Source: Phallusia fumigata (Eukaryota > Chordata > Ascidiacea > Phlebobranchia > Ascidiidae). Taken from it: a DNA stretch of 32,702 nt. Each line of letters starts with the position of its first letter. Position 1 is the first letter of the stretch. The stretch covers positions 1 to 32,702 of the forward strand of contig QXVZ01017028.1 in NCBI GenBank assembly GCA_008931825.1. The letters run 5' to 3'. Below the pieces are notes generated by a model. The model was not told the origin of the DNA. It ran no database searches and worked only from the letters and a program-made list of their open reading frames with translations. This document shows, piece after piece, positions 23,701 through 31,563 of the stretch. Position numbers and translations under genes: made by a program.

Positions 23701-26700
23701 GGTTTTCGGCAAATACGATGGAGAACTTACACAGTAAACCGTAAGTCAATAAATTAAGCTAATGTGCAAGGTGCGCGACAAAAGTAAATCTGTTTGCGTT
23801 GAAGCCATGCCAAACTTTTAAAAAAACATACTTTGTTAAAATAAATTTAAAATGAGGGCATTTATGCAGTTTAGCTTTACATGATCATCAAGCCGATAGA
23901 TTTAGGTAATTCCTTACTTTGTTCGCTGGAGGCGGTATACATTTTTGTCGAGAATAAGGTGTAAGGCGCCCGACCCATATACAGACAGAATGTAAAACCT
24001 GATCGGGATTGTCCCGGGTTGAAAAATTTGTTCTTTTGCTAATCCCAATCCCCTGACTCTACTAGCACTAACCGTAAACGTTAGTTGCAAAATTTGCGAA
24101 CTCATTTAATTGCACTTCCTTTCTTAGAAAAAACGAGGATATTTGTATTAAGTTGAAAAATGTTTTTGTATGTCGCGAGGTGTATGCCTCGTATTAGTGT
24201 CGGCTACAATTTACATTTAGTTGCGACGTATAGAACGAGTTATACAATACTTACACCCAGGCCTTTGGCTTGAAACTTTATCATTGATGGAACGACACAA
24301 GCAGGAGCAACGGCACCACAAACAAACCTAAACGACAGACATATAAAATTGTGGCAGTTATAGTTTTATAACCAAAATTAGATGTGCCTCTAAGGTCAGC
24401 TTAACTACCATGCGATGCTGTGGCAAAGCTATATAATCAAAACAGTTACCCTAACATAAACGACCACAGCCAAGGAAGATCAAGTATCAGGTGAGAAAAG
24501 ACTCCATAAGCAATAGCTTCCGATAAACATGGTGAAAATGCAAGTCGGGGAACAACCGTTTTTAGTTTTCTCATCATCTATTAAAAATTTGATTTTTTTA
24601 GTTAGTTGCATACAAATTTGTTTAGCTATATAACTTACAAAACTGGCGGCCCAGCGAACCACACCTTTCATTGCTTGTCGTACATATGGCAAAACATTGT
24701 CTTAGCAAAGCCAAAGTAAAGCGGCACTAAATTATTGTAAAAAAAACGTTTTTAAACAAACGTGTAACTAAACACAAGACCCTTTGTCTGCTCTGTGGTC
24801 AGCGCTTGTGTAATTCGCTTGCGCTTTGCATTCGCATTCATAGATAATTTAAAAACACTTTTTTAACTGGGCACAAAATGTGCGCGCACATTTTCGGAAT
24901 ATTGTGCAAATAAATGCTCAAATGCTCAAAATTCCCTGTTAAGAAACATCCCTTGTTAACCCAATCCATAAAAGTTTATCGCATAAACATAACACTTGCC
25001 TCTTTGTCTACTTCCACACCGGCTTCACCCAATATAACTCCAAGAGCCATCTGTCTCAGCGTAAAGGACCAGTCTGGATTTATTTCTTTTGCAACGTTTA
25101 TACCCGGAACATTCCGCAGAATTATACCCATAAACAGAGACGCTAAAACAAAACGCTTATTGAGCATGCTTTACATGTTTTGCAATGACAATAATGTGCT
25201 TACGTTCAAAATAACACTGCGAGCAATAACCAAAAATCATATGTCAGATATACCAGGCCTCTGTGTTCAATTTTTGTTAAAATTTCGTTAGTTAACCGAT
25301 CGTGCCGCTTCTCTCTGATTATTATTTTGAATTTAATATTCGTTTTAAAAATAGCGCGTTTATCTATAAAATCATTTATATTTAAACTCGCATGGAGTAG
25401 TTTTGAAAACTGGAAAGACGCTGGAAAAAAATGATTTACCAAACGTCGTCAGTAAATGTCCCATCACTCTTGTTTCATATCTTGGTTTGTACAGTACAAC
25501 AACGTAAACCAATAAAAAAACGCATAACAATAAAATATTATACTCGACCTTGCCTAAACCTATTTTCTGTTCAAAATACAAATAAGAACGAGATTTATGT
25601 TTACTAACTACTGTTTTAGTAAGAACAGTCCAAGATTCCTTACCGAGCAAAGGCGGTAGATTTGGCAGACCAAATGGCAAGGGAATTAGGACAATCAATG
25701 TTTCGGTAACAATCCCGAAAATAAACACCATTAGAACTCCTAAACAGAAACATACTATGAACTCATATTTGAAAAAAAGGAAATGTGCCAATTATGGAAA
25801 AAACTGTTGACTCTATTTTAGAGCTTTGGAATGTCATGACGCTTCGACGCATCACAGTTCCAATTTTTCTGTGAGAATTTATCCAGACGGACAAGCGTAA
25901 TAAACACGAAATAGCGTTATTGTCATAAAAGCGTTAGAAAGGGTCTATATTAGGGCGGCCTAACCCGCGGGCCACATGCGGCCCTCGAAAGTGTTTTTTT
26001 AAAAGAGAAAAGTATTGCGATATAATGAGTTCGTAAGGCAAAAGTTTGGTATGCCACGGTTATACCAGTTGTTTCTGTTGGAGGCCTACTAATCAAAAAC
26101 TTGCCTACCAAACTTAGAAAGTACATCAGTTTTTCAAATTCGTGTAATATGCATACCAGTTAGCAATACTGAGTTCAACTAGTGACCCATTACTACCTCG
26201 TGGTATCGCGTTTGTGACTCGTTTAACGAGTTTCCTCGTAAAAATGTGGCCTAACTTGTATATTGGTCTTTTTTTACAAACTTTGTCTATAGACCCAATT
26301 CAAAATTTTGCTAATTCATTTGCCACGTTTACAAACCAACTTACCAAATAGATTGCCACCAGGAAGCGCAAAACGTCCTCCCAATGCAGTTATTGACCAG
26401 AAAAAAGCCCAAAACAAAATTGCCATTAGCACTAAAAACAAACATAAACACATAAACATTTGGCAAGGGGGTTATGTGCTGAATGACTCTGGAATATAGA
26501 TGACAACAATTATATTTGAAAAATTCAAAATATACCGAAAGAAAAATGTAACGTTTCTTTTACCTCTGCTTCCAACACGTCGCAAGCCTATGATTAGTTC
26601 CTCTTCAGTTTCACAGCCGCATTGTGTACCCCAGAATAAGGCGCACTTTCCAAGTAGTTTATCACTTTTCATTCCACATCCTAATTAAACAATTTACCAA

Positions 26701-28896
26701 GTCTAATGATTTTATATTACCAAGTTATTGTGCTAAAAGTATTGGGAAACACAACCTAAAACATCCAACGTTTATATACGTCGCTTGGGCCCTTACATTA
26801 TTACATGTACTCCATCTCTTTGGTTTAATGTGTTGTGCTGTTTATATGGTGTTTAAATATATTCGGGCCTTCCACTTCTGTTGGGTTGTTGAAGGACCAG
26901 ATAAAAAGTAATCAACTCGTTTCTAAACACTTGATTTGTCTCAAACTTATTTCACAAAAACACTATTTCACTCAAGATACTGCCAGGAAATGACATTTTG
27001 TTTGGGGACGTTTTTTTCTGTTTTAACTGTGTTTAGTACAGTGGTTCCCAACCGGGGAGGAATTAAAGAGTTAAGGGGAAGAATTTCCACTTCAAGTTAA
27101 TTAATTCATAATAAGTGTAGTATTTCATTTTAGGTAGAGCAGTAATTTTAAACCTTCCGATATTACTTTATGTCACTTCTTGTCTAGTAGAGGAGGAATG
27201 AAAAGTTCCAAAATTAACAAAGGGAAGAATATATTCCAAAAGATTGGGAACCACTGGTTTGAAGTGAGATGTTATGTAAAAAATACAAGGCCAAAAAGAT
27301 TGCGAAGATGTCCTTGTTCAAATTAAATCTTCGTCGAATAAACCAATGTTTCGCTGTTAACAAAGCTCACCTGAATCATGGTCGCCTTCAATTGGGTCTT
27401 TGGTTTCATGTTGACTGCCTTTATGCATGTGATACACACGCTCTTGCTCTTCTTCAGAGTCGTTTTTCGATGGTGGGTTGAAAACCGGTAATTCTTGTTC
27501 TTGAACACAAAACAGAAAATATTTATTCTTGTGGAAGCAAGTTGACCTGGTCACTGATACTTTTATACCATTAAAGTAAGTTTTTCAATTTTTCAAATAT
27601 AAGTTCATCCTGGCACTTCAAAATATTGCCTGTTTGGCCAGTTTAAATGGATGACAAGCCTTGGTTCAATTAAACGGTTTATATACATGAACAACCAGTG
27701 GATCCACATCCAAAAGAATATGCTTTTTTAAACGGAATTTTTTAGAACTTCACAATTGGGTAAAAAGATCAACGCAATATTGTCTGTGACGTCATATTAT
27801 TTCTATCAAAGCAGTACTGTTTTGAAGATTGGTACCCATTAAAACGGCACATGGCAGTAGAATAATGTGCAAATATAGTCCTGTTGGTTAAACAATATAG
27901 ACGGCAGACAGAGCAAGGATGACCCAGGAAATTGCAAACGAGAATGTTGATGCAACATTCACATTTTTTTAAAAATTAATAACGAAACGCATCATAACAT
28001 AATGATAATCTACTGATTTGAACAAAGTCCAAATTCAACCTTACCACTAAAATTTTTGTGTCCCAGCAGACTGTTGGGCCATTAGTGTTTACCAATGTTT
28101 ATGTGAAGATTGTACGAACATTGTTCCGTCATCGTCATAACAACAGACATTGTCTTTTATTTTTTAATTTGTTTTTCGTTTGGCCGCTTCAATGTAGGTG
28201 AACAATTTTGCGCTACACAGGAATGTTGTACACTTTAGTGTTTTAAGTTAACGAGTCAAAATTTTGAGGCGCGTTTGGCGCTCTAACTTTTTGTTTGGTT
28301 TTGTCCATCATAATTTTTGCAAAAACAACATTTTTTGGTTTTTCCCCTCTCCCCACTGCGCCTTTTAGCAACCATCGTGTATTTTTAAACATATTATTGG
28401 CATTTTTGTTTTCTTTCCTTGGGCGTCATAACACGGGTGATTAGTGTTTAGACCCCCTTCAACTAATCCCACCAACGTTGCTTTAAGGTGTATTTCTTAT
28501 CATGCGCCGAACTTACTCTTTCTCTTGAAGTTTTGAACCCCTGTGTGATTAGGCTTTGTAATGACATCGTAGTTGTCCAGCAATTGCGTCCTTTACTATT
28601 TTGCGCTTCTTAACGTCCCTACGTTGCGCAGCTATTTCTAGCTTAATTACTGAGTGATTTAGTGCCATTGTGTCACTACAATTTATCTTACGAAGTTTAG
28701 GCTTAACCATTGTTTTGAGAACTAAGAGTGTTTGGCACGTATGCTCAAAATCATTCTCAAACATATGTTTCTTTAGTTGTCGGTAGTTTTTACATTTCGG
28801 AAGGCATATCTTGCATCTAACGCATATAGTTCGCCAACTTACAAACATAAATTTAAAAAACACTTACTTTGGCTGGTAGTATCTGAGAAATTATCG
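11695..28896 (-). CDS. SLC9B: SLC9B-type Na+/H+ antiporter (NHA1/NHA2 family), 17-18 coding exons
   Basis: Family (known): SLC9B proteins are CPA2-type cation/proton antiporters of plasma or organelle membranes. Exons in coding order: 28868-28896 (tentative), 27371-27499, 26564-26680, 26345-26431, 25644-25739, 25000-25142, 24450-24577, 24255-24327, 23472-23574, 22993-23099, 22780-22932, 15889-15997, 15590-15726, 15208-15298, 14956-15095, 14783-14890, 13482-13542, 11695-11786. Every junction keeps phase, giving 623 codons from 27499 to the stop. Family motifs (numbered from 27499): the ALPGGNLFG loop (about 102-110), [15 protein letters not shown] (234-248), the ion-binding aspartate pair in [14 protein letters not shown] (D273-D274), [53 protein letters not shown] and [17 protein letters not shown]. 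Oddities: a GC-AG intron, a Thr-rich insertion (about 491-537), an extended acidic C-terminus and a retrotransposon in one intron. The start codon is unresolved. Confidence 0.94.
12434..12525 (-). CDS. SLC9B: Alternative-haplotype copy of the SLC9B last exon
   Basis: Same 92-bp exon with the same stop and acceptor AG as 11695-11786. The base beside the acceptor differs (TCTATAC against TCTAAAC). It lies between the Ns at 12134 and 12660, in a contig best read as the other allele. Confidence 0.7.
12571..13240. mobile_element. TIR element with TACGGTGGCC ends in the last SLC9B intron
   Basis: Starts TACGGTGGCCCACAAGAA and ends with the reverse complement of TACGGTGGCCAACAAGTA. Further in, TTTTCTTCAGTGCAA on the left is mirrored near 13190, so the inverted repeat is long and imperfect. 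The outermost TA may be the target duplication. True length is about 630 bp once the 40-bp overlap at 12660 is removed. The first haplotype copy starts at 11832 and is cut by the gap. No transposase is visible and the superfamily is not identified. Confidence 0.6.
12637..12755. repeat. Short AGTGCA-motif tandem repeats inside the TIR element
   Basis: AGTGCA recurs with T-rich spacers of roughly 15-30 bases (TTTAGTGCACAC, TTCAGTGCAACT, TTTAGTGCAAAT, TTTAGTGCAACC). The same series is at 11895-11985 in the other haplotype. Regular subterminal motifs may be transposase-binding sites. Confidence 0.5.
13482..13542 (-). CDS. SLC9B: SLC9B exon: acidic C-terminal tail
   Basis: 61 bp between acceptor GCCGTTTTAG and donor GTAACT. 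Reads [20 protein letters not shown]. Phase 0 in and one base out, exactly what the flanking exons require, and of similar acidic composition. Homology cannot confirm it because NHA tails are variable. Confidence 0.75.
13543..14782 (-). other. SLC9B intron with no further supported feature
   Basis: A plus-strand ORF at 13917-14138 has several Cys ([17 protein letters not shown]) but no recognised domain and no consistent splice sites. The rest is A+T-rich non-coding sequence. Confidence 0.5.
14783..14890 (-). CDS. SLC9B: SLC9B exon: last membrane segment and GPRLL
   Basis: Acceptor CTGTAATAG and donor GTACGA. Reads [20 protein letters not shown], then [31 protein letters not shown] is the conserved end of the SLC9B membrane domain. 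If unspliced, the frame would stop three codons later (TAA at 14774-14776). The splice is preferred because two downstream exons fit. Confidence 0.93.
14956..15095 (-). CDS. SLC9B: SLC9B exon: Thr-rich, sequon-bearing insertion
   Basis: Acceptor TTTTTTTAG and donor GTAAGC. Reads [20 protein letters not shown], then [20 protein letters not shown], a Thr/Pro-rich segment with NAT and NTT sequons and two Cys. Phases fit on both sides. It replaces the short charged loop before the last membrane segment in vertebrate NHA2. Confidence 0.88.
15208..15298 (-). CDS. SLC9B: SLC9B exon: AAIGGTALD segment
   Basis: Acceptor ATTTGACAG and donor GTAGTG. Reads [20 protein letters not shown], then [10 protein letters not shown]. 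The first half matches the AAIGS.ALD family segment. The second half begins an unusual insertion and carries an NGT glycosylation sequon. Confidence 0.94.
15590..15726 (-). CDS. SLC9B: SLC9B exon: IPKATVQ segment
   Basis: Acceptor CTTTATAG and donor GTAGGA. Reads [20 protein letters not shown], then [17 protein letters not shown]. The PKATVQAA motif, completed in the next exon, is a hallmark of the family. Confidence 0.95.
15889..15997 (-). CDS. SLC9B: SLC9B exon: [11 protein letters not shown] segment
   Basis: Acceptor GATTTTTTAG and donor GTAAGC. Reads [20 protein letters not shown], then [16 protein letters not shown]. The [11 protein letters not shown] motif is highly conserved in SLC9B. 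It follows the long retrotransposon-bearing intron. Confidence 0.95.
16050..16672. repeat. AGTC-rich repeat remnant, interrupted
   Basis: GTCGAGTCCCAAGTCAGGTC at 16055 and a second cluster at 16590-16660 (AAGTCAAGTCC, GACTCGAGTCGGGTCAGTGA) share the AGTC/GTCAAG motif in one orientation and end in CCCCGACACTACCA, a hAT-like end on the other strand. About 470 bases between the clusters lack the motif and may be a later insertion. Not resolved further. Confidence 0.35.
16812..19689 (+). mobile_element. BEL/Pao LTR retrotransposon, internally deleted, in an SLC9B intron (contig copy A)
   Basis: Plus strand, opposite to the host gene. In order: a gag-like start at 17133 ([20 protein letters not shown] then stop); a gag core at 17910 ([18 protein letters not shown]); a zinc knuckle at about 18450 ([14 protein letters not shown], with one Cys replaced by Tyr, then NCNKDGCDG); RT pieces at 18797 ([22 protein letters not shown]) and 19065 ([10 protein letters not shown], the YVDD catalytic box); and a post-RT segment at about 19265-19335 ([17 protein letters not shown]) typical of BEL/Pao. 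Protease, RNase H and integrase are absent. Frames are broken by many stops, so it is non-functional. The minus-strand 155-codon ORF at 17291-17758 matches nothing I know. Confidence 0.8.
17012..17055 (+). repeat. Possible LTR segment pair (with 19356-19398)
   Basis: TTGGCAGAAAATCGCGTTAT and following bases resemble TTGCCGGAAAACCGCGTTGT at 19356 over about 43 bases, with roughly ten mismatches. They lie before gag and after RT in the same orientation, as diverged 5' and 3' LTRs would. Full LTR ends were not located. Confidence 0.3.
19691..22571 (+). mobile_element. BEL/Pao retrotransposon, second contig copy (B)
   Basis: Repeats 16812-19689 with a shift of 2879 at the start and 2868 after two small deletions near the 5' end (at GTTGACTTATG and GAAGAGGACTT). 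From the gag core to the post-RT segment the reading is unchanged; YVDD is at about 21945-21956. It starts exactly after the N at 19690 and ends at the N at 22572 inside an SLC9B exon edge, so it is most likely the alternative allele or an unmerged overlap. Confidence 0.8.
22573..22795. repeat. Third partial copy of the contig overlap
   Basis: Repeats 22356-22571, starting at GAGAACCCAAGTTCC after the N at 22572, with a single difference noticed (GCGCTTTGC against GCGATTTGC). It then continues into the intact SLC9B exon at 22780-22932. Confidence 0.85.
22780..22932 (-). CDS. SLC9B: SLC9B exon: [11 protein letters not shown] segment
   Basis: Acceptor TTTTGGTAG and donor GTAAGA. 51 codons, phase 0 both ends: [20 protein letters not shown], then [12 protein letters not shown] and [10 protein letters not shown]. 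The low-coordinate edge of this exon is also present at 22558-22571, just before the N at 22572, which marks a contig overlap. Confidence 0.95.
22993..23099 (-). CDS. SLC9B: SLC9B exon: membrane segment with FP(D/S) end
   Basis: Acceptor TTTCCCCAG and donor GTACCC. Reads [20 protein letters not shown], then [11 protein letters not shown], matching the membrane helix ending in FP in vertebrate NHA2. Confidence 0.92.
23472..23574 (-). CDS. SLC9B: SLC9B exon: ion-binding DD motif
   Basis: Acceptor TAAATAAG and donor GTAGTT. Reads [20 protein letters not shown], then [12 protein letters not shown]. The paired Asp residues are the known cation/proton-binding pair of NHA proteins. Confidence 0.95.
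23580..24250 (-). other. SLC9B intron, no further feature
   Basis: Sequence between the VVPSM exon and the DD-motif exon. The minus-strand ORF at 23914-24105 has no recognised domain and no fitting splice sites. Confidence 0.6.
24255..24327 (-). CDS. SLC9B: SLC9B exon: [10 protein letters not shown] signature
   Basis: Acceptor TCGTTTAG and donor GTAAGT. Reads [20 protein letters not shown] and KGLG. This is the GAVSPAVVVPSM segment at the core of the CPA2 antiporter fold. Confidence 0.95.
24450..24577 (-). CDS. SLC9B: SLC9B exon: membrane segments after the RAGLGLD-like region
   Basis: Acceptor TTAATAG and donor GTAACT. Reads [20 protein letters not shown], then [20 protein letters not shown], corresponding to the KKLKGV..RL..GPC..EA and LPW.WGF regions of NHA2. 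Phase 0 in, two bases out. Confidence 0.92.
25000..25142 (-). CDS. SLC9B: SLC9B exon ending at a GC donor
   Basis: Acceptor TTGTTTTAG. Reads [20 protein letters not shown], then [20 protein letters not shown], matching the RNIP.I and RAGLGLD regions of SLC9B. It ends in GAG followed by GCAAGT, the GC-donor consensus. Only this end joins in frame and without a gap to the next conserved exon. Confidence 0.9.
25644..25739 (-). CDS. SLC9B: SLC9B exon: second membrane segment
   Basis: Acceptor TTCTGTTTAG and donor GTAAGG. Reads [20 protein letters not shown], then LPNLPPLL. The LP.LPPLLG element leads into the third membrane segment in NHA proteins. Confidence 0.93.
25950..26250. mobile_element. 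hAT-like short element, copy 2, in an SLC9B intron
   Basis: GGGCGGCCTAACCCGCGGGC at 25953 is a hAT-type end. The following sequence matches 11016-11290 in motif order with many substitutions. No ORF; ends are approximate. Confidence 0.55.
26345..26431 (-). CDS. SLC9B: SLC9B exon: first membrane segment and PGGNLFG loop
   Basis: Acceptor GTTTTTAG and donor GTAAGT. Reads [20 protein letters not shown], then ALPGGNLF. The WSIT and PGGNLFG elements are conserved in SLC9B. Confidence 0.93.
26564..26680 (-). CDS. SLC9B: SLC9B exon: pre-membrane Cys-containing region
   Basis: Acceptor TTAATTAG and donor GTAAAA. Reads [20 protein letters not shown], then a Glu-rich stretch (ETEEELI) and LRRVGSR. 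Precedes the first membrane segment, as in other NHA proteins. Confidence 0.87.
27039..27256. mobile_element. 218-bp hAT-type MITE in an SLC9B intron
   Basis: CAGTGGTTCCCAA at 27039-27051 is matched exactly by TTGGGAACCACTG at 27244-27256. Flanking octamers GTTTAGTA and GTTTGAAG share their first four bases, as expected of a decayed 8-bp target duplication. CAGTGGTTCCCAACC is a classic hAT terminus. Non-coding. Confidence 0.8.
27371..27499 (-). CDS. SLC9B: SLC9B exon: cytosolic N-terminal region
   Basis: Acceptor TGTTCAAG and donor GTGAGC. Reads [20 protein letters not shown] and ends near GDHDS. Acidic and hydrophilic with no membrane segment. Enters with two bases and leaves one. Confidence 0.85.
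27500..28867 (-). other. SLC9B 5' intron, including an unassigned ORF
   Basis: No supported exon apart from the ORF listed at 28549-28863. The rest is A+T-rich with T-runs. Confidence 0.5.
28549..28863 (-). CDS. Unrecognised 104-codon ORF with a zinc-finger-like start
   Basis: Minus-strand frame reading [20 protein letters not shown], then HTCQ and a Lys/Arg-rich end ([20 protein letters not shown]). The Cys and His spacing (CxxC, 12 residues, H, 7 residues, H) is close to but not canonical for a C2H2 finger. It lies in the proposed first SLC9B intron on the same strand. It could be a small gene, a retro-element fragment or chance. Confidence 0.25.
   Translation of the reverse strand: MFFKFMFVSWRTICVRCKICLPKCKNYRQLKKHMFENDFEHTCQTLLVLKTMVKPKLRKINCSDTMALNHSVIKLEIAAQRRDVKKRKIVKDAIAGQLRCHYKA
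28868..28896 (-). CDS. SLC9B: Candidate 29-bp micro-exon of SLC9B (N-terminal)
   Basis: Bounded by a strong acceptor (TTCTTTATATTGCAG) and a strong donor (GTAAGTG). In the phase required by the next exon it reads DNFSDTTSQ plus a split Lys codon, a hydrophilic stretch that suits the cytosolic N-terminus. It needs two leftover bases from an upstream exon, which I could not identify. Confidence 0.5.
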
Positions 28897-28899
28897 CTG

Positions 28900-29700
28900 C
28901 AATATAAAGAATAAAGTACATGTTATATTTGACAGTGGAATCAGAGTTCTATAAGTTATTTTAACACGTCATAAAGCAGTTTATCACATAAAAAGTTTTT
29001 CTGATAAGTTTAAATGTCACAATGTTCATTTTCGAAGATGTATTGGACATGTATTTACATTTTTTGACTGTTAAAAATGTTGGCCATCAACTATTTTATC
29101 TGTTTCTATCTGTTTTTCTATTTACCTCTGAATAAAACCTTCATTTCTTACGCCAAATCTTCCCTGGTCCATATTAGCCATTAATTTTTCGCAAACAACT
29201 GATGTCTTGATTTAGTTATCATCTCTAAGTGAGACATATGCATTTATACTACGCTGTTGACTCAGTGACATTTTGGATTTAGCGTGTTGCTGTGAAATGC
29301 ATTGTTTCCTAGTTACTTATTTTAGCCCGTAAGTTGGCAACAGCTCAAAACTGTTGTCCCGTCGGAGTCTTTCGAGAAATAAAAATGGAAAAAAGTGTTC
29401 ATTTCAGTTAGACATCGTTAATCCATATCAATAAGACGCAAACATAAGAATATAACGATCAAATGAAAAACACGTAAAGTTCTGTACAAAATGGGCGCGT
29501 ATGTGTGTCCGTCTTGCGAAAATACCTTGTAAATAAATAAGCTAAAGTGCATTGGTTGGACCTTGATTTAATTTGGGGTGAAGTAACTGCGGACTTCTTA
29601 AACAATCCACGGTCTTGTACTATAGCTTATTCATGCTATGACAACCCGCAATCAACATTTTGTTTTCTGTATTTAATGGCACAAAGCTATTGACGTTTGA
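28900..29700. other. No supported gene; expected location of the SLC9B start
   Basis: The first SLC9B exon should lie here or beyond. A minus-strand ATG at 29181 reads MANMDQGRFG into a GTAAGA donor at 29151, but its phase does not fit the 29-bp micro-exon. Confidence 0.4.
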
Positions 29701-30480
29701 CTTAATTCGTGTGCAATCATTTAGTCGTCGTTAGCAACGTTTCATTAAGGTCTATGCTTAACGTCGCGACAATTTGCAATACGATCATATCAGATGTCAT
29801 ATGTGACCTACAAAAAACGTCTAACGTTTTGTGTAACCATTTTGTACGTTTTATTAACGTCACGACGAACTGCAGCGCAACCATTTTGGAACGCAATGAC
29901 AAAAATGTTTAATGAAAACACCCCAATAGCAAACAATATACGTAGACAGAAGCAACGCTCCTTTTCGCACTAAATAGTAGATCGTCGTCCAACTGTTTAT
30001 TCGCACATCGTAGCCTACGTTGTGTGCGGACGTCGCCTTGCGAACTCATCCGACCTAAAATGACAGTTTCGGAACAAACCATTTTAGATATCACTGAAAA
30101 CCATTTATTTGGAGACGGTTTTAACGGTATTCGAACTTTTCAATGTCGCGACAAACGAAACAATAATGTTTATTACCGACGACTAAACGAACTTGTGGGC
30201 ACCTGTCTTAGATTTCATAAACGTTATTGCTTAAAATCGCAACAAACTGCAATTCGCTTACCTTAGATCGTCTTGGCGTCAAAACATGTGGTACGGACAT
30301 CGCTGCCAACCCAGCTAACACACAACGTAGTTTCGACGTTCGGAACGAAATTTTTTAACAAAGTAAATGTTGTAGGAATGTGCGCAAACGAACGTTAAGA
30401 AAGTACGTCGATGCGATGTTTGTAATACGTAATGCAAAACGTGGCAATAACGTCAAAATTAACGTTAGGCAAAACGTTTG
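29700..30480. repeat. Diverged relatives of the ACGT-rich repeat, with an intervening ORF
   Basis: Fragments such as GTACGTTTTATTAACGTCAC (29845) and CAACCATTTTGG resemble the array downstream. An 80-codon plus-strand ORF at 30024-30266 (MTVSEQTILDITENHLFGDG) lies between repeat-like parts and is not recognised. Confidence 0.4.
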
Positions 30481-31560
30481 TGCAACTTTTTTTTAACGTC
30501 ATTATAAACGTTTTATTAACATTATTTCTTAACGTTGTGCCAAACCACAATGCAACCAAATTTCTAACGTCATTTATGACGTACAAACAACGTTGAGTAC
30601 TGACGTCAAAGCTAACTTGTTTTAGACCGTTTTGGACGTCATTTTGAACGTTTTATTAACGTTATTTCGTAACGTTTGCGACAAACCACAATGCAACCAA
30701 TTTACAACGTGATAAGTGACGTGCACACAACGTTTGTTGCTGACGTCGAAGCGAACTTGTTTTAGACCATTTTGGTCGTCAGTTTGAACGTTTTATTAAC
30801 GGTATTCCCTAACGTTGCGACAAACCACAATGCAACCAATTTCTAATGTCATTTGTGACGTACAAACAACGTTGAATTCTGACGTCAAAGCTAACTTTTT
30901 TTTAGCCAACTTTGGATGTCATTTCAAAGGTTTTATTAACGTTATTTCTTACCGTTCCGACAAACTGAAATGCAACCAATTTCTAACGTCATACGTGACG
31001 TACAAACAACGTTGATTACTGACGTCGAAGCGAACTTGTTTTAGACCATTTTGGACGTCATTTCGAAGGTTTTATTAACGGTATTACTTATCGTTGCGAC
31101 AAACCACAATGCAACCAACCTTCAACGTCATACATGACGTAGAAACAACGTTTGTTACTGACGTCGAAGCTAACTTGCTTTGGACCATTTTGGACGTCAT
31201 TCCGAACGTTTTATTAACGTTATTTCTTAACGTTCAGACAAACTATAAAGCAATCAATTTAGAACGTCACACGTGACGTACAAACAACGTTTATTACTTA
31301 CGTCGAAGCTAACTTTTGTTCAACTATTTTAGACGTCATTTCGAACGTTTAATTAACGTTATTTTTTAACTTTGCAACAAACTATGGTGCAACCAATTTG
31401 TAACGTCACACGTGACGTACAATTAACGTTTAATATTGACATCGAAACTAACTTACATTTAACTTAACACATTATTTTTAACGTTACTACAGACGGTAAT
31501 GCAAATGATTTGAAACCTCATACGTAAGGTACAACCAACGTTTGTTGCTAACGTCGAAGC
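30480..31560. repeat. Tandem array, unit about 139 bp, rich in ACGT
   Basis: About eight units. The landmark TGACGTCRAAGCKAACTT falls near 30600, 30740, 30880, 31019, 31159, 31298, 31437 and, shortened, 31550. CAACCAATTT-like landmarks fall near 30554, 30694, 30833, 30973, 31113, 31251 and 31393. Each unit also has AACGTTTTATTAACG and a GTGACGTAC-like element. Units differ by substitutions, and the period is not a multiple of three, so this is not coding. Confidence 0.85.
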
Positions 31561-31563
31561 TAA

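Noticed and set aside
24644..24692. Possible SLC9B exon on the minus strand ([10 protein letters not shown] before a GTAAGT)
   Set aside because: It resembled the KGV..RL region, but the exon at 24450-24577 contains the true match with correct spacing and phase.
26624..26911. 95-codon plus-strand ORF with a hydrophobic stretch
   Set aside because: Antisense to an SLC9B exon and intron, no domain recognised; hydrophobicity follows from T-rich sequence.
29152..29181. Candidate first SLC9B exon (MANMDQGRFG)
   Set aside because: It ends in phase 0. The micro-exon needs two leftover bases and the next exon needs one, so the frame does not join.
30480..31560. CRISPR array
   Set aside because: Units of about 139 bp are contiguous and diverged, with no short identical repeats or unique spacers, and the context is a eukaryotic genome.
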